Assembly (NCBI GenBank): GCA_045644465.1
Contig: JAZRGV010000045.1
Coordinates: 1-5,157, forward strand
Source: HGM04593 sp045644465
Lineage (GTDB): Bacteria > Bacteroidota > Bacteroidia > Bacteroidales > Bacteroidaceae
Length of the DNA: 5,157 bases
Direction of reading: 5' to 3'
The number at the start of each line of letters is the position of its first letter. Positions within the stretch are counted from its first letter, which is position 1. Under the pieces are notes generated by a model that was given only the letters and a program-made list of their open reading frames with translations, was not told the origin of the DNA and made no database searches. The position numbers and the translations under genes are program-made. Positions 1-5,157 of the stretch are shown one piece after another.

Positions 1-184
1 GCAAGACATTGAAAGCAAATTGGAGTCAATAGGTGTTGGCAGCACTGTAATTCACAAGAAATTCGGCATGGGAACCGTTGTAAAAATCAACAAGAACGAA
101 AAGTTTATCCATGTCAAATTCACTCTCGGTGAAAAGAAATTTCTATTTCCTGACGCTTTCATCGATGGTTTTTTAGATATATAA
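1..184 (+). CDS. 3' end of a gene; C-terminal Tudor/SH3-like domain protein (partial)
   Basis: An open frame enters from the left edge (first full codon at position 2) and ends at a TAA at 182-184, giving 60 residues. The tail reads as a compact all-beta module: VGSTVIHKKFGMGTVV, a lysine-rich turn, then FIHVKF, KKFLFPDAF and a hydrophobic end. The pattern (V.H..FG.G.V, then a strand ending in VKF, then a FPDAF-type motif) resembles the small Tudor/SH3-like barrels at the C-termini of UvrD/PcrA-type helicases and some other nucleic-acid proteins of Firmicutes and Bacteroidetes. That resemblance is from memory and is the only clue to function. The catalytic part lies outside the window, so no product name is justified. 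The stop codon sits inside the hairpin that follows, and the gene converges on the minus-strand pair to its right. Confidence 0.85.
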   Translation, partial: QDIESKLESIGVGSTVIHKKFGMGTVVKINKNEKFIHVKFTLGEKKFLFPDAFIDGFLDI

Positions 185-217
185 CGAAAGGGAGGTTTGT
201 GGCCTCCCTTTCGTTAT
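181..217. terminator. Hairpin between convergent genes, probable bidirectional terminator
   Basis: A perfect 15-bp inverted repeat (181-195 pairs with 203-217) surrounds a 7-nt loop, TTTGTGG. The core of the stem is CGAAAGGGAGG/CCTCCCTTTCG. It lies between the 3' ends of a plus-strand gene (stop at 182-184, inside the stem) and a minus-strand gene (stop at 232-234), as expected for a shared terminator. The tract after the stem on the plus side is only moderately T-rich, and on the minus side it is A-rich. The terminator call therefore rests on stem quality and position rather than a classical U-tract. Confidence 0.8.
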
Positions 218-231
218 GTTGTCTTGTGATG

Positions 232-603
232 TTATTCCGGATTGTTGGAATAGTATTCGTTCCACTCCTTGAGTACCTCCTGCCAATCGACTGCTTCACC
301 GTCGGCAATGGCTTCGGCCTGGCGCATTGCCTCGTCGTGTTGTTTCTTCTCGGCGTGGCGTATCTTCATGGCCTCGATGGTTGCATCGTCAAGGATGTGT
401 ATTCTGTTGCGCTTGATGCACTCGTCGAGATCGGCGGGGCCAAAGGCCTGGCCTTGTATATTGAAGTCCGAAATATTGAATTCGAACACAGTTCTTAATG
501 TATGTCGCACCATCTTCTGTTGTGCGCGGTTACCGTGCATCTTACTACCCAACAGTTTGCGTATAACGTTGATTTCCTGTTGTGAAAATTTCTTTCTGCC
601 CAC
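232..603 (-). CDS. Uncharacterised 123-residue protein
   Basis: I do not recognise a named family. The protein is soluble, with no signal peptide or membrane segment. It starts with a basic stretch (GRKKFSQQE), has a lysine/arginine-rich N-terminal half that looks helical (INVIRKLLGSKMHGNRAQQK), and a central segment VFEFNISDFN followed by FGPADLDECIKRNRI. The last third is acidic and helical, with many Ala, Glu and Gln and a run of charged residues around HAEKKQHDEAMRQ that could form a coiled coil. The basic-then-acidic layout would allow nucleic-acid binding, but no motif proves it. The start is GTG at 601-603; no ATG occurs in frame between the upstream TAA and this codon, and the next ATG (538-540, residue 22) would remove conserved-looking sequence. 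It lies 31 nt after the transporter stop with no promoter seen between, so it is probably the second gene of that transcript. It ends 14 nt before the terminator hairpin. Confidence 0.8.
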   Translation of the reverse strand: MGRKKFSQQEINVIRKLLGSKMHGNRAQQKMVRHTLRTVFEFNISDFNIQGQAFGPADLDECIKRNRIHILDDATIEAMKIRHAEKKQHDEAMRQAEAIADGEAVDWQEVLKEWNEYYSNNPE

Positions 604-634
604 TATGCTGAAGTTTTTTATTAGCGAAATGTTT

Positions 635-2023
635 TTACTCTCTTGTGCTGTTGAGTTGCTTTGTTATCTCTTTCATACGCTTTGTTGTCAGCGGATATAT
701 GAAGATGAATATTGCCGACAATGCTGCTATGCCAGCAGGAATCCAGCTTATGAGCAAGCGTAATCCCTCAATGGCATCGGCTGTCTGCACTGCACCTTCG
801 GCAGTGTTGAACCCGAATGCTGCAAGCAACCAAAGGACTGCGGATGTTCCGAATGCACCGCCGAACTTCTGAGCCATAGATGATGACGAGAATATCAGAC
901 CTGTCGATGCGGTCTTGAACTTAAGCTCGGCATAATCGGAAATGTCGGCATACATACTCCATACCAACGGAGAAATGATACCGGTGAAGATTCCTGTTGC
1001 AATTTGCAGAATAAGTAGAGCCCAATATCCGCTTGTGTTGTCGGTGGGCACATAGTAGAATGCGATGCATAATGCCATAATTGCAAAAAGAGAGTAAAGG
1101 AATGTGCTCTTCTTGCCAAGCTTGAATGTGATGGGAGTTGCTATTGCAACGCCAATCATATTTGCAATTTCGCCAATGGTGAAGAATATACCTGCGTAGA
1201 AAAGGAACTCAATGGAGAAAAACGAAAGTGTTGCTCCCTCGGCTATCTGTGTGGTGAAGTAGTAGGGGATAACGGCATATCGTACAGCTCCAAAGAAATT
1301 GAAGAACAATACTCCACCCAAAAGAATCCACCAAGGACCGTTATGCAGCAGTGACTTGAAGTCGTCTTTTATGCTGCTCTGCTTAATTGCGGGCTTTATT
1401 CTCTCGCGTGTCATTTTAAAGGTCAGCACGAAAAGTACAAGGCATATTGTACTTACAACAATCATTGCCGTTTGCCATGCCTGTGGCTCGTATGTGAGCT
1501 TGCCGCTTACTCCAGCCAATGAGTTGCAAAGGGGTTCCCACAATGCCAAAACAATGAATGAACCGGTGTAGGCGAAGAACATTCTATATGATGAAAAAAC
1601 TGTCTTTTCATCGGTGTCTTCTGTCATTACACCAAGCATTGAGCCGTAGGGCACGTTGATGGCGGTGTAGATAGTCATCATAAGTATATATGTGGCAAAA
1701 GCCCATATGTTCTTGCCTGTCTCGCCCATGTTAGGTGTTGTAAACAGCAATACGCCTGCAATGGCAAAAGGAACGGCTATCCACAACAGATAGGGGCGGT
1801 ATTTACCCCATTTTGTGTTTGTGCGGTCGGCGATGATGCCCATCATGGGGTCGGACACGGCATCCCATATTTTTGTTACAAGGAACAATAAGGCTGCTAT
1901 TGATAAATCGAGCCCGAAAACATTTGTGTAGAATATGGGCAGGTATGCGCTGAAAACTTTCCAGAACATAGACGATGCCATATCGCCGAATCCATATCCG
2001 ATTTTCTCTTTTAATGTTGCCAT
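635..2023 (-). CDS. GPH-family (MelB/XylP-like) sugar:cation symporter
   Basis: This 462-residue inner-membrane protein with about 12 predicted helices belongs to the glycoside-pentoside-hexuronide:cation symporters of the major facilitator superfamily. It would import a sugar or glycoside with a cation. Family signs (numbered from the chosen start) are GYGFGDMASSMFW near the N-terminus; the helix II motif KIWDAVSDPMMG with D54 and D58, matching the cation-site Asp pair of MelB; the loop ADRTNTKWGKYRPYLLW; NVPYGSM in helix IV; and the helix X motif MYADISDYAELK followed by STGLIFS and AQKFGGAFG. N123 takes the place of the third MelB cation ligand, D124, as in many GPH members. The start is the ATG at 2021-2023. 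A longer frame reaches 2092, but its first 23 residues are unlike the family and cover the promoter. No glycosidase or regulator is in view, so the substrate cannot be assigned. It is divergent from frdCAB and precedes the 123-residue gene. Confidence 0.93.
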   Translation of the reverse strand: MATLKEKIGYGFGDMASSMFWKVFSAYLPIFYTNVFGLDLSIAALLFLVTKIWDAVSDPMMGIIADRTNTKWGKYRPYLLWIAVPFAIAGVLLFTTPNMGETGKNIWAFATYILMMTIYTAINVPYGSMLGVMTEDTDEKTVFSSYRMFFAYTGSFIVLALWEPLCNSLAGVSGKLTYEPQAWQTAMIVVSTICLVLFVLTFKMTRERIKPAIKQSSIKDDFKSLLHNGPWWILLGGVLFFNFFGAVRYAVIPYYFTTQIAEGATLSFFSIEFLFYAGIFFTIGEIANMIGVAIATPITFKLGKKSTFLYSLFAIMALCIAFYYVPTDNTSGYWALLILQIATGIFTGIISPLVWSMYADISDYAELKFKTASTGLIFSSSSMAQKFGGAFGTSAVLWLLAAFGFNTAEGAVQTADAIEGLRLLISWIPAGIAALSAIFIFIYPLTTKRMKEITKQLNSTRE

Positions 2024-2052
2024 AGTGTATTTGAATTTTGTGTTTTTTTGGT

Positions 2053-2066
2053 ATTTGCTCGCAAAT
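2053..2066. promoter_or_regulatory. Palindrome over the transporter promoter and start point, possible operator
   Basis: ATTTGC-TC-GCAAAT is a perfect 6+2+6 inverted repeat. It overlaps the -7 element (2062-2069) and the expected transcription start of the transporter gene, a position where a bound repressor would block RNA polymerase. The regulator is unknown and none is encoded in the window. A repeat of this size could occur by chance in AT-rich DNA, so the call is tentative. Confidence 0.35.
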
Positions 2067-2092
2067 GTAGCAAAAGTGCGTGGCAATGCCAA
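2062..2092 (-). promoter_or_regulatory. Promoter of the transporter gene (Bacteroidetes type)
   Basis: Read on the minus strand, TACATTTG (2069 to 2062) is a full match to the Bacteroidetes -7 element TAnnTTTG. A TTG (2092 to 2090, within ATTGG) lies upstream with a 20-nt spacer as the -33 element. Transcription would begin near 2055, leaving a leader of roughly 30 nt before the ATG at 2023, without a clear Shine-Dalgarno sequence. This promoter also argues against a translation start at 2092. Confidence 0.6.
2081..2091. promoter_or_regulatory. Palindrome TGGCAATGCCA next to the -33 element, possible operator
   Basis: TGGCA-A-TGCCA is a perfect 5+1+5 inverted repeat touching the -33 TTG of the transporter promoter. 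The half-site TGGCAAT occurs again at 2110-2116, 29 bp further on in the same orientation. A regulator bound here could act on the transporter promoter and on the adjacent plus-strand promoter candidate. There is no independent support. Confidence 0.25.
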
Positions 2093-2123
2093 TTTGTAAG
2101 TGCTTTTTTTGGCAATATAATTG
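2093..2123 (+). promoter_or_regulatory. Candidate distal plus-strand promoter toward frdCAB
   Basis: TTTG (2093-2096), a 19-nt spacer and TATAATTG (2116-2123) fit the Bacteroidetes promoter pattern with one mismatch to TAnnTTTG. It is back-to-back with the transporter promoter, the two -33 elements sharing one base. If used, the frd transcript would start near 2130 with a leader of about 180 nt. Confidence 0.35.
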
Positions 2124-2206
2124 TTGTTGCATGAAACGTATCGGGCTACCGCTTGTTTTCTTTATTTTGGAGCTTATATGGTAACAATTTTAAAAAAAAA
2201 GGGCCT

Positions 2207-2240
2207 TTTGCTATTTTTTATGAAAAAAAGTTTATTTTTG
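2207..2240 (+). promoter_or_regulatory. Candidate proximal promoter of frdCAB
   Basis: TATTTTTG (2233-2240) fully matches the -7 pattern TAnnTTTG. TTTG at 2207-2210 could be the -33 element, but the spacer of 22 nt is longer than the usual 19-20. Transcription would begin near 2247, giving an AT-rich leader of about 65 nt before the frdC ATG. The surrounding A and T tracts (2192-2200, 2214-2219, 2223-2229) could act as UP-like or bent DNA, but they also make chance matches more likely. Confidence 0.4.
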
Positions 2241-2311
2241 TCTTTTGTTAATATGCCTTATCAGTAGGAATTTAAACTATTTATTTTTATATAATTTAAT
2301 ATCAATTCATT

Positions 2312-3052
2312 ATGTGGTTATTTAATTCTTCTGTCGGAAAGAAGGTACTCATGAGTGTAACGGGCTTGGCTCTCGTTTTCTTCCTTCTTTTCCACATGTC
2401 AATGAACTTGGTTGCTATCTTCAGCACTGAGGGTTACAACATGATTTGTGAGTTCTTGGGAGCTAACTGGTATGCATTGGTAGGTACAGCTGGTCTTGCT
2501 GTTCTTGTCCTTGTACACTTTGTTTATGCTTTCATCCTTACACTTCAGAACAGAAAGGCTCGTGGTTCACAGCGTTATGCAGTGGTTGAAAAACCAAAGG
2601 GCGTGGAATGGGCATCACAGAACATGCTTGTTCTCGGTATCATTGTAATTCTTGGTATGGGATTGCACCTATTCAATTTCTGGGCTAAGATGCAGTTGCC
2701 CGAAGTTCTTCACATGTTGGGTATGCATGTTGAGCCTGCTGTTATGGCTAATGTGGCAAACGGTTCAGGTTACATTGCACAGACATTCACATGTCCTGTC
2801 TATGCTATCCTTTATGTTGTGTGGTTGGCTGCTTTGTGGTTCCACCTTACACACGGTTTCTGGAGTGCAATTCAGACACTCGGTATCAACAACAATGTAT
2901 GGTTCTGCCGTTGGAGAGCTATCGGTAACGTTGTAGTTACTTTGATTATCCTTGGTTTCTTAGCTGTAGTTGTAGCCGGTTTCCTCGGCTTGGGCGCACT
3001 TGGAACAATCGAGGTTGCTGCTCCTGCTGCTTGTTGCGCACCTTGTTGCTAA
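2312..3052 (+). CDS. frdC: Fumarate reductase/succinate dehydrogenase cytochrome b subunit (b558 type)
   Basis: This 246-residue membrane anchor of a type-B quinol:fumarate reductase would bind two b haems and oxidise menaquinol. Five helices can be drawn at about 10-35, 52-78, 102-125, 157-180 and 204-230. The N-terminus (SSVGKKVLMSVTGLALV) and the helix IV end (WFHLTHGFWSAIQTLG) are typical of the family. Haem-ligand candidates are H28, H69, H119 and H178, one per helix I-IV, matching the spacing of the Bacillus and Wolinella proteins. H181 is a less likely alternative to H178. The position two residues before H178 is W176, where Wolinella FrdC has the E-pathway Glu180. The C-terminus ends in the unusual CCAPCC and, with five helices and a cytoplasmic N-terminus as in relatives, would face the periplasm. 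No Shine-Dalgarno precedes the ATG, as is common in this phylum. First gene of frdCAB, 35 nt before frdA. It may also be annotated sdhC. Confidence 0.95.
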   Translation: MWLFNSSVGKKVLMSVTGLALVFFLLFHMSMNLVAIFSTEGYNMICEFLGANWYALVGTAGLAVLVLVHFVYAFILTLQNRKARGSQRYAVVEKPKGVEWASQNMLVLGIIVILGMGLHLFNFWAKMQLPEVLHMLGMHVEPAVMANVANGSGYIAQTFTCPVYAILYVVWLAALWFHLTHGFWSAIQTLGINNNVWFCRWRAIGNVVVTLIILGFLAVVVAGFLGLGALGTIEVAAPAACCAPCC

Positions 3053-3087
3053 TAACAATTTACTGTAAAATCTAAAACAAATATATT

Positions 3088-5046
3088 ATGGCTAAAATAA
3101 GTTCAGTAAAAGTGGATTCTAAAATCCCTGAAGGCCCATTGGCTGAGAAATGGACGAACTACAAGGCACATCAGAAATTGGTGAACCCTGCCAACAAGCG
3201 TAAGTTGGATATCATTGTTGTAGGTACCGGTCTTGCCGGTGCTTCAGGCGCAGCTTCTCTTGGTGCTATGGGTTTCAACGTGCTTAACTTCTGTATCCAG
3301 GATTCTCCACGTCGTGCTCACTCTATTGCAGCACAGGGTGGTATCAATGCAGCAAAGAACTATCAGAACGATGGTGACTCTGTTTACCGTCTTTTCTACG
3401 ATACAATCAAGGGTGGTGACTACCGTGCACGCGAGGCTAACGTTCACCGTTTGGCTGAGGTGTCAGGTGCTATCATCGACCAGTGCGTAGCACAGTGTGT
3501 TCCTTTCGCACGTGAGTACGGCGGTCTTTTGGCTAACCGTTCATTCGGTGGTGCTCAGGTATCGCGTACATTCTATGCCCGCGGTCAGACCGGTCAGCAG
3601 CTTCTTCTCGGTGCTTACTCTGCACTCAACTACCAGGTAAACCAGGGTACTGTAAAGGTATTCACACGTTACGAGATGCTTGACCTCGTTGTTATCGACG
3701 GTCGTGCACGCGGTATTATCGCGCGTAACCTTGTAACAGGTAAGGTAGAGCGTTTTGCTGCTCACGCTGTGGTTATCGCTACCGGTGGTTATGGTAACGC
3801 ATACTTCCTTTCTACAAATGCTATGGGTAGCAACGGTTCTGCAGCATTGCAGTGCTACCGTAAGGGTGCTTACTTCGCTAACCCATGTTATGCACAGATT
3901 CACCCTACATGTATCCCTGTTCACGGTGACAAGCAGTCTAAGCTTACACTTATGTCTGAGTCGCTTCGTAACGACGGTCGTATCTGGGTACCAAAGAAAC
4001 TCGAAGATGCCAAGGCGTTGCAGGCAGGTACAAAGCATCCTAACGATATTCCCGATGAGGACCGCGACTTCTACTTGGAGCGTCGTTATCCTGCATTCGG
4101 TAACCTTGTTCCACGTGACGTTGCTTCACGTGCTGCTAAGGAGCGTTGCGATGCCGGTTTTGGTGTAAACAATACAGGTTTGGCTGTATTCCTCGACTTC
4201 AAGTATGCTATCCAGCGTTTGGGTGAGGATGTTGTACGTCAGCGTTATGGTAACCTCTTCGATATGTATGAGGAGATTGCTGATACCAACCCATACAAGG
4301 AGCCTATGATGATCTATCCTGCTATCCACTATACAATGGGTGGTATTTGGGTTGACTATGAGTTGCAGACATCAATCCCAGGTTTGTTCGCTATCGGTGA
4401 GGCTAACTTCAGCGACCACGGTGCTAACCGTCTTGGTGCTTCGGCTCTTATGCAGGGTCTTGCTGACGGTTACTTTGTTCTTCCTTATACAATCCAGAAC
4501 TACTTGTCTGACCAGATTCAGGTTCCACGCTTCAGCACTGATGCTCCTGAGTTCGTTGAGGCTGAAAAGGCTGTAAACGACAAGATTGCCAAGATTATGA
4601 AGGTTCAGGGTACACGCAGTGTCGATTCAATCCACAAGGAACTCGGTCTTATCATGTGGGACAATGTAGGTATGGCACGTACCAAGGAGTCTCTCGAGAA
4701 GGCTATCAAGGAGATAGCTCGCGTAAGAGATTTGTTCTGGAAAGAGGTTCGTATCCCTGGCGATGCTGACACATTGAACATTGAGCTTGAAAAGGCACTC
4801 CGTCTTCTCGACTTCATCGAGATTGGTGAACTTATGGCTCGTGATGCTCTCAACCGTGAGGAGTCTTGCGGTGGTCACTTCCGCGAGGAGCACCAGACCG
4901 AAGAGGGTGAGGCTAAGCGCGACGATGAGAACTTCTCATACGTGGCTTGCTGGAAGTATGCCGGCGAGGGCGAGGAGCCAGAACTTCTTAAGGAGGACCT
5001 CAACTATCAGTACATCAAGGTACAGCAACGTAACTACAAGAACTAA
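3088..5046 (+). CDS. frdA: Fumarate reductase/succinate dehydrogenase flavoprotein subunit
   Basis: This complete 652-residue catalytic subunit reduces fumarate to succinate, and can in principle run in reverse, on the cytoplasmic face of the membrane. A lysine-rich lead of about 40 residues precedes the FAD Rossmann motif VVGTGLAGASGA (45-56). H78 in RRAHSIAAQGG is the expected site of covalent FAD attachment. By comparison with E. coli and Wolinella FrdA, substrate and proton-transfer residues are H272 (IHPT), R343 (VPRDVASRA), H414 (HYTMGGI) and R448 (GANRLGAS). ATGGYG (231-236) and FAIGEAN (434-440) are further FAD-domain motifs. The C-terminal helical domain (about 480-600) and the tail ending YIKVQQRNYKN follow the type-B pattern of Bacteroidetes. 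No key residue is missing. The gene ends in tandem TAA codons, 15 nt before frdB. Arg is mostly CGT and Gly mostly GGT, a bias typical of strongly expressed genes. Confidence 0.97.
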   Translation: MAKISSVKVDSKIPEGPLAEKWTNYKAHQKLVNPANKRKLDIIVVGTGLAGASGAASLGAMGFNVLNFCIQDSPRRAHSIAAQGGINAAKNYQNDGDSVYRLFYDTIKGGDYRAREANVHRLAEVSGAIIDQCVAQCVPFAREYGGLLANRSFGGAQVSRTFYARGQTGQQLLLGAYSALNYQVNQGTVKVFTRYEMLDLVVIDGRARGIIARNLVTGKVERFAAHAVVIATGGYGNAYFLSTNAMGSNGSAALQCYRKGAYFANPCYAQIHPTCIPVHGDKQSKLTLMSESLRNDGRIWVPKKLEDAKALQAGTKHPNDIPDEDRDFYLERRYPAFGNLVPRDVASRAAKERCDAGFGVNNTGLAVFLDFKYAIQRLGEDVVRQRYGNLFDMYEEIADTNPYKEPMMIYPAIHYTMGGIWVDYELQTSIPGLFAIGEANFSDHGANRLGASALMQGLADGYFVLPYTIQNYLSDQIQVPRFSTDAPEFVEAEKAVNDKIAKIMKVQGTRSVDSIHKELGLIMWDNVGMARTKESLEKAIKEIARVRDLFWKEVRIPGDADTLNIELEKALRLLDFIEIGELMARDALNREESCGGHFREEHQTEEGEAKRDDENFSYVACWKYAGEGEEPELLKEDLNYQYIKVQQRNYKN

Positions 5047-5061
5047 TAAAATTTGTAAGCA

Positions 5062-5157
5062 ATGGATAAAAATATAAGTTTTACATTGAAAGTATGGCGC
5101 CAGAGAGGTCCTAAAGCTAAAGGTGCATTTGAGACATATCAGATGAAGGACATTCCG
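5062..5157 (+). CDS. frdB: Fumarate reductase/succinate dehydrogenase iron-sulfur subunit (5' part)
   Basis: An ATG at 5062-5064 opens a frame of 32 codons that runs off the right edge. The residues MDKNISFTLKVWRQRGP and GAFETYQMKDIP match the first beta strands of the N-terminal plant-type ferredoxin domain of type-B FrdB/SdhB. The cysteines that hold the 2Fe-2S, 4Fe-4S and 3Fe-4S clusters lie beyond the window. The subunit would carry electrons from the haems of FrdC to the FAD of FrdA. It begins 15 nt after the frdA stop with no promoter or terminator between, so it is co-transcribed. The identification rests on this short start plus operon position. Confidence 0.92.
   Translation, partial: MDKNISFTLKVWRQRGPKAKGAFETYQMKDIP

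Larger units (their letters stand above)
2024..2311. other. Divergent AT-rich intergenic region
   Basis: This 288-bp stretch separates the transporter and frdC starts. Besides the promoters and palindromes listed separately, it contains a plus-strand frame of 17 codons (2131-2184, hydrophobic peptide beginning MKRIGLPL), probably incidental. It also contains a 13-bp palindrome, AAAAGGGCCTTTT (2197-2209), followed by a T tract at 2214-2219. The 130 bp before frdC are very AT-rich. No tRNA, riboswitch fold or repeat family is recognised. Confidence 0.6.

Noticed and set aside
269..763. A 164-codon plus-strand frame across the 123-residue gene and the end of the transporter, and another at 199-498
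   Set aside because: Both are antisense to better coding frames, span a gene boundary or the terminator, and give Ser/Cys/Leu-rich translations with no recognisable protein features.
2024..2092. A 23-residue N-terminal extension of the transporter (start at 2092)
   Set aside because: It runs through a good promoter and its expected start point, and the family normally starts close to the LKEKIGYGFGD motif, which follows the ATG at 2023.
1803..2132. A 109-codon minus-strand frame overlapping the transporter start
   Set aside because: It is out of frame with the transporter, which shows clear family motifs over the same bases, and its own translation matches nothing I know.
2261..2311. Possible FNR/CRP-type site near the frdC start (ATCAA at 2301-2305)
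   Set aside because: Only one half-site is present; no TTGAT partner lies at the right spacing, and such pentamers are frequent in AT-rich leaders.
3059..3069. Small palindrome TTTACTGTAAA between frdC and frdA
   Set aside because: It is a short AT-rich 5+1+5 repeat with a 1-nt centre and no T tract after it; it cannot form a stable terminator and would split an operon that should be transcribed together.
3541..4038. A 165-codon open frame on the minus strand inside frdA, plus similar frames at 3755-4168 (+) and 4126-4329 (-)
   Set aside because: They lie wholly within frdA, whose strong codon bias leaves few stops in other frames. Their translations are low-complexity, rich in Thr, Val, Cys, Leu and Ser, with no domain sense.

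Overview
The window looks like a chromosomal segment of an anaerobic Bacteroidales bacterium (Bacteroides/Prevotella-like). Three things point there. The gene order is cytochrome b, then flavoprotein, then iron-sulfur subunit, of a type-B succinate:quinone oxidoreductase/fumarate reductase. Starts lack clear Shine-Dalgarno sequences and are preceded by AT-rich DNA. The promoters fit the Bacteroidetes pattern TTTG, about 19-20 nt, TAnnTTTG. No rRNA, tRNA, CRISPR array, insertion sequence or phage gene is visible.

Left part (1-634): the 3' end of a plus-strand gene enters from the left and ends at 184 in a small basic/aromatic domain resembling the Tudor/SH3-like barrels of some helicases. Its stop codon lies inside a perfect 15-bp hairpin (181-217) that separates it from the converging minus-strand pair. 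That pair is a GPH-family (MelB/XylP-like) sugar:cation symporter (635-2023) followed 31 nt later by an uncharacterised 123-residue protein with a GTG start (232-603).

Middle (2024-2311): a 288-bp AT-rich divergent intergenic region. It holds a good minus-strand promoter for the transporter, overlapped by two small palindromes (2053-2066 and 2081-2091) that could be operators. It also holds two plus-strand promoter candidates, one of them back-to-back with the transporter promoter.

Right part (2312-5157): the frdCAB operon. FrdC is the dihaem membrane anchor, FrdA the flavoprotein with covalent FAD, and FrdB the iron-sulfur subunit, of which only the first 32 codons are present. Together they would pass electrons from menaquinol through the haems and iron-sulfur clusters to FAD and reduce fumarate to succinate, the last step of the succinate/propionate branch of anaerobic fermentation. 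Codon choice in frdC and frdA is strongly biased, as expected of a highly expressed operon.

Overall this is an ordinary core-metabolism region. The points most worth a second look are the CCAPCC tail on FrdC, the missing E-pathway glutamate in FrdC, the compact divergent control region, and the uncharacterised 123-residue protein. I found no convincing new multi-gene system.
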